64,000 bases of DNA from Epilithonimonas mollis (GTDB taxonomy: Bacteria; Bacteroidota; Bacteroidia; Flavobacteriales; Weeksellaceae). The notes under the pieces are model-generated. The model was not told the origin of the DNA and did not search any database. It worked only from the letters and a program-made list of their open reading frames with translations. A program made the translations under genes and the position numbers. Shown here piece after piece: positions 45,221-53,423 of this stretch; within the stretch, counting starts at the first letter, position 1; every line of letters starts with the position of its first letter. Where the stretch lies: positions 248,001-312,000 of the forward strand of contig NZ_FRAM01000001.1 in assembly GCF_900142325.1 (NCBI RefSeq), read 5' to 3'.

Positions 45221-45583
45221 ATGAGACACAAACAATTTGGGTGGTTATCACTTTTGGGACTATCATTAGTTTTAGCATCATGTAGTAAGGACGATGATGG
45301 CATGATGGAAATGTCATCATCGTCAACGATTACAATTGAAAATGTATTGGACTCCAGACCTTTAGTTGAATCAGGAACATTTAAAAATAATGGCGGTTCT
45401 CCTCTAATTATGCCAGGAGAATCAATTTCAATTCAATTATATGCAGGTAAAGGACAGGCTGTATCATTTGCAACAATGTATGGATGGTCAAACGATTTAT
45501 TTTTTGCTCCTGCTAATCCTGGCAACTTATTACATGCCGTAACACAAGTACCGATAGATTTTCCTTTAGCAAAAAACATTTAA
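45221..45583 (+). CDS. chimeric ORF: spondin-like lipoprotein N-terminus joined to a CMD C-terminus
   Basis: 120 residues. Residues 1-101 are a lipoprotein (lipobox VLASC) followed by a spondin-domain-like stretch TITIENVLDSRPLVESGTF, VPGESISIQL-like MPGESISIQLYAGKGQ and FAPANPG. Then, without a break, it reads NLLHAVTQVPIDFPLAKNI, the C-terminus of the CMD proteins here (NILHAVTQVPNEFPLAKSI at 42344). The junction is near 45522. An in-frame deletion between a lost spondin gene and a lost CMD gene explains it. The exported product is probably not functional as either. Confidence 0.7.
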   Translation: MRHKQFGWLSLLGLSLVLASCSKDDDGMMEMSSSSTITIENVLDSRPLVESGTFKNNGGSPLIMPGESISIQLYAGKGQAVSFATMYGWSNDLFFAPANPGNLLHAVTQVPIDFPLAKNI

Positions 45584-45603
45584 TCACACTTCATTAACTA
45601 AAA

Positions 45604-46308
45604 ATGGAAAGTATAACACAAAAAATAAAACACATTATGAGCATACTTGGTCTGCTTATAATGGTTAGTCAGGCCAATGCCCAAGGACAACAAAAGAACA
45701 TGATGGACCATAAAGAAAAAAGCCAGATGGAAATGGGGAGGATGGCTATGGGAGAGAATATGTATCCTCAAAAAGCTGAGGATATCAGCCCACTTTTGGC
45801 AGGAGAGAAAATACCTATGGTAACGTTGATGAATCAGCAAGGGAAAATTGTCGATTTAAATAAAATGGTAGCTGAGAAACCTACTATCTTAGTTTTTTAT
45901 CGGGGTGGATGGTGTCCATACTGTTCTAAACAATTATCTGGATTACAAGAAATATCAGGCGATCTGGAAAGAATGGGATATCAGTTAATTGCAATAAGCA
46001 CCGATAAGCCTGAAGGTTTAAACGCTTCAATGGATAAAGCAAGCTTAGAATACACATTGTTGTCAGATGCAGATCTGGCAGTTTCTAAGCAATTCGGCAT
46101 CGCGTATAAAGCCCCTAAAGGTTATTGGGATTTTCTCCCTAAGTCTACTGGCGGAAAAGACATTGATTTGTTGATACCTGTTCCATCGGTATTTATATTA
46201 AGCAAAAATGGTGAAATAAATTTTGAATACATCAATCCAGATATTACAAAAAGGTTAAAGCCTGAATTATTAAAGGTAGTAGCACAAACAATATTTAAAG
46301 ACTTATAA
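45604..46308 (+). CDS. exported peroxiredoxin-like protein (AhpC/TSA fold)
   Basis: 234 residues with a signal peptide (ends near VSQANAQ), a Met-rich segment (MMDHKEKSQMEMGRMAMGEN), then a redoxin domain with VFYRGGWCPYCSKQLSGLQ (CxxC) and IPVPSVFILSKNGEI. The signal peptide puts it outside the cytoplasm, where DsbD (50405) could recycle it. Second gene of the regulated operon, 20 bp after the chimeric ORF. Confidence 0.85.
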   Translation: MESITQKIKHIMSILGLLIMVSQANAQGQQKNMMDHKEKSQMEMGRMAMGENMYPQKAEDISPLLAGEKIPMVTLMNQQGKIVDLNKMVAEKPTILVFYRGGWCPYCSKQLSGLQEISGDLERMGYQLIAISTDKPEGLNASMDKASLEYTLLSDADLAVSKQFGIAYKAPKGYWDFLPKSTGGKDIDLLIPVPSVFILSKNGEINFEYINPDITKRLKPELLKVVAQTIFKDL

Positions 46309-46318
46309 AACAGAAACG

Positions 46319-46789
46319 ATGTTAAAAACTAAGAAAAGAGTAATGACTTATACGATGCTAATTTTTGCATTGGTGTCTTTAGTAAGTATGTCATTTGCCC
46401 AAAATAATCCAAAAGCCGGTATGAAAAAGGAAAGTCAGGAAATTGACTTTACTAATGGGAAATGGAGCGAAATTGCTGCAAAAGCAAAAAAAAGTAATAA
46501 ATATATTTTTGTGGATGCTTATACAACTTGGTGCGCGCCTTGTAAATTACTGAAATCTAAAACATTCAAAGAGAAAGAAGCAGCAGTGTATTTTAATAAA
46601 AATTTCATTAATGTGACCATTGATATGGAGAGTGGTGAAGGTATTGCATTAGCAGAGAAATGGAAAGTGACAGCATATCCAACATTATTATTCTTCACTC
46701 CACAAGGTAAATTAGTGATGACAAAAATAGGATTTGTCAATGGAAAGCAGTTGATAGAATTTGGTGAACAGGCTTCAAAGAAAAAATAA
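46319..46789 (+). CDS. exported thioredoxin-domain protein
   Basis: 156 residues: signal peptide ending LVSMSFAQ, then a thioredoxin fold with VDAYTTWCAPCKLLKSKTF (WCAPC) and TAYPTLLFFTPQGKLV (cis-Pro). It resembles the C-terminal domain of DsbD and periplasmic TlpA-like reductases. It is 10 bp downstream of the peroxiredoxin gene and likely acts with it. Confidence 0.88.
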   Translation: MLKTKKRVMTYTMLIFALVSLVSMSFAQNNPKAGMKKESQEIDFTNGKWSEIAAKAKKSNKYIFVDAYTTWCAPCKLLKSKTFKEKEAAVYFNKNFINVTIDMESGEGIALAEKWKVTAYPTLLFFTPQGKLVMTKIGFVNGKQLIEFGEQASKKK

Positions 46790-46805
46790 CTGAAAATATA
46801 AAGAC

Positions 46806-47570
46806 ATGAAAAATTGGAATTTAGAAGGGAAAAAAGTAGTAATAACGGGAGGTTCCAAAGGGATTGGGAAAGCAATAGTCACAGAGTTTGCGGAATTAGG
46901 AGCCGAAGTATTGTTTACTGCACGCGATAATGAGGAGGTCATTAAAGTAGAGAGTGCTTTGAGAGAGCGAGGATTAAATGTATATGGTATGTCAGCTGAC
47001 GTAACTAGTACAGATCATCGTTTGAGAATTAAAATGTGGGTAGATAAAAAATGGGGTAAATTAGATGTGCTGGTCAATAATGCTGGAATTAATATTCGTA
47101 AACCAAGTAACGAATATGAAGAAAGAGAATACAGATCTGTATTTGAAGTAAATGTGTTAGCCCCATTTGAATTAAGTAGAATTTTATATTCAAGCCTTTT
47201 GGACGGGGCAGGAAGTGCGGTGGTCAATATTGCGTCTGTAGCGGGAATATTGGATGCTAGAACTGGTGCTCCTTACGGAATGTCAAAGGCAGGGCTAATT
47301 CAATTGGGAAGAAACCTAGCGAATGAATGGGCAGAAGATAAAATTAGAGTAAATACGGTATCGCCATGGTTTACCGAAACACCAGCAACAAAAAATGTAT
47401 TGGCAGATGAACAAAAATTAAGTGCAATAACAAACAGAACCCCATTGCGACGCGTGGCCCAAGATGTAGAAATAGCAGCGGTAGTTGCTTTTTTAGCAAT
47501 GGATAAGGCATCGTATGTGAGCGGTCAAAATATTGTAGTGGACGGAGGTGCGACAGCAGCAATTTTGTAA
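46806..47570 (+). CDS. SDR-family oxidoreductase (tropinone-reductase-like)
   Basis: 254 residues with VVITGGSKGIGKAIV, NNAGINIRKPS, NIASVAG and the catalytic YGMSKAGLIQLGRN, ending SGQNIVVDGGATA. It is a classical NAD(P)-dependent short-chain dehydrogenase; LDVLVNNAGIN and the length suggest the tropinone-reductase-like clan. Possible job: detoxifying carbonyls formed during oxidative stress (inference). Last gene of the regulated operon. Confidence 0.9.
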   Translation: MKNWNLEGKKVVITGGSKGIGKAIVTEFAELGAEVLFTARDNEEVIKVESALRERGLNVYGMSADVTSTDHRLRIKMWVDKKWGKLDVLVNNAGINIRKPSNEYEEREYRSVFEVNVLAPFELSRILYSSLLDGAGSAVVNIASVAGILDARTGAPYGMSKAGLIQLGRNLANEWAEDKIRVNTVSPWFTETPATKNVLADEQKLSAITNRTPLRRVAQDVEIAAVVAFLAMDKASYVSGQNIVVDGGATAAIL

Positions 47571-47729
47571 GATATATAAGAACATATAAATGTGAAATGA
47601 GAGGGTGTCTTATGATGTAGTGTAAGTATGAGATAATTGGGGAAACGTGATGGATATTATAAGGGAATAAAGAGGGAGAAAAATTAAATTAGTATCCACT
47701 TAAAAACGATAAAATAAAGGCAAATCAAT

Positions 47730-48563
47730 ATGGTAAGGGAATACGAAGATAAAATAACTTCAGCAAGATTCGTCATGCATGTGAACAGTGATCAGTTAAA
47801 AGGAGCAGGACTTCGTAAGCCAACAGCACCTATCAACACTTTTGTTTATAATAAAGGTTCTAAGCAAAAAGTAAAAATTGATGAAATTGACTATGAAATG
47901 CCCGAAAGGTCTTTATTACCATTAGTATCCAATCAAAATTTCACATTTGAAAAACCAGATCAATTAATTGCCTGGCAGTTTAACAGAGAGTTTTATTGCA
48001 TAGTAGATCATGATGCTGAAGTAGGTTGCGTTGGTTTTCTATTTTATGGTATTGAACATCCTATGTTTATTAAATTAAATGAGGATGAGAAAGAAGAAAT
48101 GCGATACTTAGAAAAAATGTTTTCTGATGAATGGTTATCGCAAGATAATTTTCAAGGAGAAATGCTTAGGACTTTGCTGAAACATCTAATAATTAAAACG
48201 ACCCGTACTGCAAAACAGCAAAGTGAATGCTATTCAAAATTTTCAGATGAAAAACTTGATATGATCAGAAAGTTTGCCTTATTACTGGAAGAAGATTTTA
48301 AAAAGGAACATGGAGTGAAATTTTATGCAGATGCGTTAAATAAATCACCAAAAACTTTGAGTAATATTTTCGCGATTTTGAGGCAACCTGCTCCATCAAA
48401 AATAATACAAAATAGGATTATCCTGGAAGCAAAAAGATATCTGCATTATACCGACAAAACGGCAAAGGAAATTGCATACGAATTAGGTTTTGAAAGTCCG
48501 GCACATTTTAGCAGATTTTTTAAAATGTATACCGGTACAAACATCTCCAAATTTAGAGAATAA
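47730..48563 (+). CDS. AraC-family transcriptional regulator
   Basis: 277 residues, paralogue of 40318 (about two-thirds of residues alike by eye). C-terminal HTH with KSPKTLSNIFAI, TAKEIAYELGFESPAHFSRFF and MYTGTNISKF; N-terminal sensor with REFYCIVDHDAEVGCVGFLF. It is upstream of a CMD gene, as at the decayed twin locus. It is a candidate to bind the 21-bp-spaced boxes. Confidence 0.9.
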   Translation: MVREYEDKITSARFVMHVNSDQLKGAGLRKPTAPINTFVYNKGSKQKVKIDEIDYEMPERSLLPLVSNQNFTFEKPDQLIAWQFNREFYCIVDHDAEVGCVGFLFYGIEHPMFIKLNEDEKEEMRYLEKMFSDEWLSQDNFQGEMLRTLLKHLIIKTTRTAKQQSECYSKFSDEKLDMIRKFALLLEEDFKKEHGVKFYADALNKSPKTLSNIFAILRQPAPSKIIQNRIILEAKRYLHYTDKTAKEIAYELGFESPAHFSRFFKMYTGTNISKFRE

Positions 48564-48594
48564 GAGTCTTAGTTAAAAAAATGAAGATATAACA

Positions 48595-49137
48595 ATGTTA
48601 ACAATAGAAATACCCGATAATAAGGAAGTTAGTAAAAAAAACAAGGAGTTCTTGAAATACTTCAAAGAGCGTTTAGGGAGTGTCCCTAATCTTTATGCGT
48701 CGATGATGCATTCAGAAAATGCATTAAGTAATTACTATCAATTTCATACTAGAAAGGTTTCTTTGTCAAAGCAAGAATGCGAAGCGATTATGTTAGTGGT
48801 TTCTCAAAAAAACAATTCTTTATATTGTCTAAGTGTCCATACTATGATCGGAAAGCTAAATGGTTTTGATGAAGATCAAATATTACAGCTTCGTCGGGGG
48901 AATGCTGAATTTGATAAAAAATTAGATGCGCTGGTAAAATTCATTAAAAATGTAGTTGAAGAAAAAAATAGGATTAGTGTGCAACTGCTTCAACAATGTT
49001 TTAAAATGGGCTATAATCATGAAAATCTGATTGATGCGTTGCATGTCGTAGGTGATAGTTTCATCACAAACTTCACAAGCAAAGTTTTAAATGTGCCAAT
49101 AGATTTTCCTTTAGCTAAAGAATTAAAAGAACACTAG
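48595..49137 (+). CDS. AhpD-like CMD family protein missing one active-site Cys
   Basis: 180 residues: YFKERLGSVPNLYASMMHSE, then NNSLYCLSVHTMIG where the paralogue at 42344 has NSCLYCLSAHTMV, so the first Cys of CxxC is Ser (checked in the codons AAT TCT TTA TAT TGT). The end is NVPIDFPLAKELKEH. Loss of one Cys should abolish classic AhpD disulfide chemistry; it may act with a one-Cys mechanism or only structurally. It is 31 bp after the AraC gene. Confidence 0.8.
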   Translation: MLTIEIPDNKEVSKKNKEFLKYFKERLGSVPNLYASMMHSENALSNYYQFHTRKVSLSKQECEAIMLVVSQKNNSLYCLSVHTMIGKLNGFDEDQILQLRRGNAEFDKKLDALVKFIKNVVEEKNRISVQLLQQCFKMGYNHENLIDALHVVGDSFITNFTSKVLNVPIDFPLAKELKEH

Positions 49138-49167
49138 GAAATAGGGCAATACTTAAAAACTTGGTTA

Positions 49168-49818
49168 TTGGCATTGGTCGAAATACCCTTGGTTTCCTGT
49201 GGTCAACAGAAAATCAATAAAAAAATAGGAAAAAAAGAAGTCGAAAGAAAGGGAGTCATGGAAATAGATAGTAAAAATTGTGAAATTGCCACGTTTGCTG
49301 CCGGATGTTTTTGGTGTGTAGAAGAACAATTCAAACTACTAGAAGGGGTGGAATCTGTAACCTCTGGATACACTGGTGGTCATCAGAAAAATCCTAGCTA
49401 TAAAGAAGTAAGTACTGGTATGACCGGGCATGCAGAAGCTTGTAATATAGTCTATGATGCTGAAAGAATATCATATAAAGAATTATTAGGAGGTTTTTTT
49501 GTCGCGCATGATCCGACCCAATTAAATAAACAGGGAGACGATATTGGAACACAATACAGGTCCGCTATTTTTTACCATGATGAAAGTCAAAAGAAATTGG
49601 CTGAAGCTATCATTGCTGAATTGAATATTGAACAGGTTTATCCAAAGAATATAATAACCGAAGTAACAACTTATGGAGAGTTTTACAAAGCAGAAGATTA
49701 TCATCAAAATTATTTTGAGAATAATCCAGAGGCCGCGTATTGTCAGAGAGTGATTAAACCTAAGCTAGACAAGTTTAAAAAAGTGTTTAAGAATAAAGTT
49801 AAACCGAAATATAAATGA
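49168..49818 (+). CDS. msrA: peptide methionine sulfoxide reductase MsrA (start uncertain, probably exported)
   Basis: MsrA domain with FAAGCFWCVEEQFKLLEGV, GYTGGHQKNPSYKEV, KQGDDIGTQYRSAIFYH and FYKAEDYHQNYFENNPEAAYC. The frame upstream reads WLLALVEIPLVSCGQQ, a lipoprotein-signal-like stretch that lacks an ATG; TTG at 49168 is the start used. An internal ATG at 49258 after GAAAGGGAGTC would give a cytoplasmic form. The neighbours (exported MsrB and DsbD) favour the exported form. The msrB start overlaps its stop by 4 bp. Confidence 0.85.
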   Translation: MALVEIPLVSCGQQKINKKIGKKEVERKGVMEIDSKNCEIATFAAGCFWCVEEQFKLLEGVESVTSGYTGGHQKNPSYKEVSTGMTGHAEACNIVYDAERISYKELLGGFFVAHDPTQLNKQGDDIGTQYRSAIFYHDESQKKLAEAIIAELNIEQVYPKNIITEVTTYGEFYKAEDYHQNYFENNPEAAYCQRVIKPKLDKFKKVFKNKVKPKYK

Positions 49819-50333
49819 AAAGGATATTGATATTAATTGGATGCATGTTTTTCTTAGGTAGTTGTTATGCGCAGGAAACGAATAAAGGTATAAGTCAGGA
49901 ACATATGGAAAATCCCTATTATTCCAGAACCGATAAAAAAAAATTAAATATCAGTAATGCAGAATGGAAAAAAGTCTTAAATCCACAGTTGTATCAAGTT
50001 GCAAGATTACAGGCTACTGAACAGGCATTTACTGGTAAATATTGGGATAGTGAAACGAAAGGCACCTACTATTGTGCGGTGTGTGGAAATAAACTTTTCC
50101 GTTCAGATGCTAAATTTTCAAGCAGTTGTGGGTGGCCTAGTTTTTTCGAACCCGTTAAAAACAGTGTCGTCTATAAAGAAGATAATTCACATGGCATGCA
50201 TAGAACAGAGGTTGAATGCAATCGTTGTAATTCGCATCTCGGACATATCTTTGATGATGGCCCCGCCCCTACATATAAGCGTTACTGTATGAATTCCATT
50301 TCAATGGATTTTGAGCCTGATACGCTTAAATAA
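49815..50333 (+). CDS. msrB: exported peptide methionine-R-sulfoxide reductase MsrB
   Basis: 172 residues: signal sequence MKRILILIGCMFFLGSCYAQ (a lipobox-like LGSC is present), then MsrB with CAVCGNKLFRSDAKFSSS, CGWPSFFEPV, CNRCNSHLGHIFDDGPAP and catalytic KRYCMNSISMDF. It repairs R-methionine sulfoxide outside the cytoplasm. It overlaps msrA by 4 bp and precedes dsbD by 71 bp. Confidence 0.93.
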   Translation: MKRILILIGCMFFLGSCYAQETNKGISQEHMENPYYSRTDKKKLNISNAEWKKVLNPQLYQVARLQATEQAFTGKYWDSETKGTYYCAVCGNKLFRSDAKFSSSCGWPSFFEPVKNSVVYKEDNSHGMHRTEVECNRCNSHLGHIFDDGPAPTYKRYCMNSISMDFEPDTLK

Positions 50334-50404
50334 GACAGATAAGCTTCCTCTAACATGGGCCGAAAACAGCCCAACATTATTTTAATAAACTTACAAAAAT
50401 TATC

Positions 50405-52408
50405 ATGAAAAAATGGTTATGGGTCTTGCTATTGTTCCAAATAACAAACTTACAGGCTCAGATAAAGGAAGTTGTTAAGTGGGATTATAAAATTAATAAA
50501 ATCGCAGACAATGAATATGAGGCTGTGTTGAAAGCACAGATAGACGAAGGTTGGCATCTTTACTCTAAGGATTTACCAAAGGATAGCGGTATACCAACAA
50601 AAATGAAAATTGTTAGTAATAACGTTGAATTAATAGGAGACGTAAAAGAGCTGGGAAAAAAAACAGAAGAGTTCAGTGAAGCATTTGGTGTTCAAATAGT
50701 ATATTTTGCCGATTCTGTAAGATTTATTCAAAAATTCAGATTAAAAAGTAACGGAATCAATCCCAAGATAGCTACTGAGATTATTTTTCAGGTATGCAAC
50801 GATAAAATTTGTTTAGCTCCAAATACGATAGAATTTGAGGAAATAGTAAATGCAAAAAATGATTTGGAAACAAAGTCCAAAATCATAGTAAGTGAAATGC
50901 AAGATTCTGATTTAGCTCATCTGCAAAGTGACATTAAGGTCAATACATTAGATTTTAAAAATCCCCTGGTAGATTGTGGTAATGAGCAAGTCACAGAAGA
51001 ATCTGGTAATTGGCTGGTATTGCTATTAGGATTCCTAGGAGGATTAATAGCGTTGTTGACACCATGCGTCTTCCCTATGATTCCACTGACAGTTTCTTTC
51101 TTTACAAAAAATGCTACTGATAGATCTAAAGGAAAACGGAATGCACTGATTTATGGCGGGTTTATTTTAGTCATCTTTTTAGTACTAAGTATTCCTTTCC
51201 ATATTTTAGATGGTATCAGTGGAAATGTTTTCAATGAGATAGCAACAAATATATGGTTGAACTTAGTGTTCTTTGTTGTATTCTTATTCTTTGCATTAAG
51301 TTTTTTTGGATATTATAATATAACGTTACCGACTTGGATTGTCAATAGATCCTCCCAAGCAGAAGAAGCTGGGGGAATTGTAGGGATATTTTTCATGGCA
51401 TTAACACTAGTAATTGTTTCCTTTTCGTGTACCGGCCCTATCTTAGGTAGTCTTTTAGGCGGAGTTGCTTCTAGTTCTAAAGATGTCCCAACGTTACTGT
51501 CATTTGCTCTTGGAGGATTTGGACTTGCCTGGGCATTTGTATTTGGATTTTTAGCTTTATTTCCGCAAGTATTATTATCACTTCCAAAATCAGGAAGCTG
51601 GATGAATACATTAAAAGTATGTCTGGGCTTTATAGAAATAGCATTAGCATTAAAATTTTTATCAAAAGCGGATTTAGTTTCCAAGACTTTTTTGCTAAAG
51701 AGAGAGGTATTTATTGTACTGTGGATTATAGTAACAGTGGGTCTAGTTTTGTACCTGTTTGGTAAAATCCGATTCCCACATGATGATAAAAATGAAAAGA
51801 TAACAACTGTTAGAAAAAGTTTTGGGATCGCAGGTATTTTGTTTGTATTGTATTTGATACCGGGCTTATTACACTCAGAGAAACCACGTTTATCTTTACT
51901 AAGTGGCATTCTGCCTCCTTTAAATGTAAGCTTCTATACTTCCCCAGAGGACGGCATTTTTGGAATACATCCAGAACATGATTATTATGAAGCTATTAAA
52001 GTAGCAAAAGAAAAAAATAAACCTGTTCTTATAGATTTTACCGGATACGGGTGCGAGAATTGTCGTAAAATGGAGGAATTTGTTTGGAGTGAACCAGATG
52101 TTTTACCTCTAATTCAAAACGAGGTTGTATTGGCTTCCTTATATGTAGATGATCGCGAAGAGTTACCAAAAGAACAACAAAGATCAATTGATATGGGGAA
52201 TGGACAGAAGAAAAAAATTAAAACAGTTGGAGACCAATGGTCTATGTTTCAACAAATAAACTTTAACAATAATTCGCAACCACATTATGTTATGGTAACA
52301 CCAGATGGAAAAGTTATTAACTCCCCTGTTTCAGGCTATATGTCAAAAGATGATTTTAAAAATTTTCTAGAATGCGGGATACAGTATTATAAAACCAGCA
52401 AAAAATAA
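50405..52408 (+). CDS. dsbD: DsbD-type thiol:disulfide interchange protein
   Basis: 667 residues in three parts: signal peptide and N-terminal DsbD-alpha domain (DEGWHLYSKDLPKDSGIPT; CNDKICLAP), a transmembrane core of about eight helices with TPCVFPMIPLTVSFF and FSCTGPILGSLLGG (the two membrane Cys), and a C-terminal thioredoxin domain FTGYGCENCRKMEEFVW (CxxC). It carries electrons from cytoplasmic thioredoxin across the membrane. Directly behind exported MsrA and MsrB, it is their obvious electron donor. Confidence 0.95.
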   Translation: MKKWLWVLLLFQITNLQAQIKEVVKWDYKINKIADNEYEAVLKAQIDEGWHLYSKDLPKDSGIPTKMKIVSNNVELIGDVKELGKKTEEFSEAFGVQIVYFADSVRFIQKFRLKSNGINPKIATEIIFQVCNDKICLAPNTIEFEEIVNAKNDLETKSKIIVSEMQDSDLAHLQSDIKVNTLDFKNPLVDCGNEQVTEESGNWLVLLLGFLGGLIALLTPCVFPMIPLTVSFFTKNATDRSKGKRNALIYGGFILVIFLVLSIPFHILDGISGNVFNEIATNIWLNLVFFVVFLFFALSFFGYYNITLPTWIVNRSSQAEEAGGIVGIFFMALTLVIVSFSCTGPILGSLLGGVASSSKDVPTLLSFALGGFGLAWAFVFGFLALFPQVLLSLPKSGSWMNTLKVCLGFIEIALALKFLSKADLVSKTFLLKREVFIVLWIIVTVGLVLYLFGKIRFPHDDKNEKITTVRKSFGIAGILFVLYLIPGLLHSEKPRLSLLSGILPPLNVSFYTSPEDGIFGIHPEHDYYEAIKVAKEKNKPVLIDFTGYGCENCRKMEEFVWSEPDVLPLIQNEVVLASLYVDDREELPKEQQRSIDMGNGQKKKIKTVGDQWSMFQQINFNNNSQPHYVMVTPDGKVINSPVSGYMSKDDFKNFLECGIQYYKTSKK

Positions 52409-52461
52409 AATAAAAAACAATAAAATTAAATCAAGCCTAATTGAAAAAATAAAAAAATTCT

Positions 52462-53304
52462 GTGAGAGACTTTTATTGTAAAATTATTCGAGAACTTGAA
52501 GAGGAAATTGGTATACGCTATATTGATAATGGTGACCAAATAAGTTTATGCGAGTCTATGATTGAAATTACCTTACAAAAATTGACGAAACTAAAGCGAT
52601 TTATTAACGAAAATGAGTTCAAGACAATCGAGGATGAAATTATCTTTTTTAAAGAATTGAAACCCAAGATTGTTTCAAAACTTATTTATTACAATGCGAT
52701 CTACAAAATAGAGATGAAAAAGCCTCATGGAGGCCAACGAATAATTAAAAAATATCTGAATAATGAATTGGCGAAATTAAAGCGGTTTTTCGATAATAAT
52801 CTAGAGTTTTATAAATACTATCGAACTAATAGCACGTATCTCGATGAGAAGTATTTTGTGAGAGGAAAATTTGATATTAAATTGAGTTTAGACACATTTT
52901 ATTTCGAATCAGATCATAGTTTTTCAACTTCTCATGATTATAAGGTAGCTAAAGTTATTGCAAATGACTTAATAGAAGTATATCTAGAAGATCAGATATT
53001 AAACATGAATAAATTTTCTAGAGCAAAATCCAAAGAAATACGTAGTTCATTATTAAAATGGACTGCAAGCAAAACATCCCTAATAGAATTAATCTATGCG
53101 TTGCATGCTTTCAAAGCTTTTGATGACGGTAGTTCCGAAATAAAGGTTATTGTAAGAATATTTGAAAATACCTTTGGAATTGATTTAGGCGATTTCTATC
53201 ATACATATTTGGAGCTAAGAAATAGAAAGAATAATCGAACAAAATTTTTAGATCTTTTGAAAGATTCCTTAATAAAAAAAATGGACGAACAAGAAGGAAA
53301 ATAA
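52462..53304 (+). CDS. RteC-domain protein (first of two)
   Basis: 280 residues from GTG 52462. The RteC signatures EDEIIFFKELKPKIVSKLIYY, FYKYYRTNSTYLDEKYF, SFSTSHDYKVAKVIANDL and the C-terminal RNRKNNRTKFLDLLKDSL are all present. In CTnDOT RteC activates the excision operon. This copy is AT-rich and divergent from the next one, which suggests different origins rather than a recent duplication. Confidence 0.88.
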   Translation: MRDFYCKIIRELEEEIGIRYIDNGDQISLCESMIEITLQKLTKLKRFINENEFKTIEDEIIFFKELKPKIVSKLIYYNAIYKIEMKKPHGGQRIIKKYLNNELAKLKRFFDNNLEFYKYYRTNSTYLDEKYFVRGKFDIKLSLDTFYFESDHSFSTSHDYKVAKVIANDLIEVYLEDQILNMNKFSRAKSKEIRSSLLKWTASKTSLIELIYALHAFKAFDDGSSEIKVIVRIFENTFGIDLGDFYHTYLELRNRKNNRTKFLDLLKDSLIKKMDEQEGK

Positions 53305-53423
53305 AAAAATATCACCCAAGTTACCCCCAACTGTGGGGAATTTATCGCTAGAATTCATAAGGTTTGTGATTTAATTGAAGAACACTTTCTGGAAAGTCAA
53401 ACTGTTCTAAAAAATCATGAGCT

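Noticed and set aside
45221-45583. A genuine new spondin-domain family
   Set aside because: The last 19 residues copy a CMD C-terminus, so a deletion fusion is the simpler reading.
47639-47675. Possible GGGAAA boxes upstream of the AraC gene at 47730
   Set aside because: Spacing is 23 rather than 21 bp, the second box keeps only GGGAA, and no TAnnTTTG follows at the right distance.
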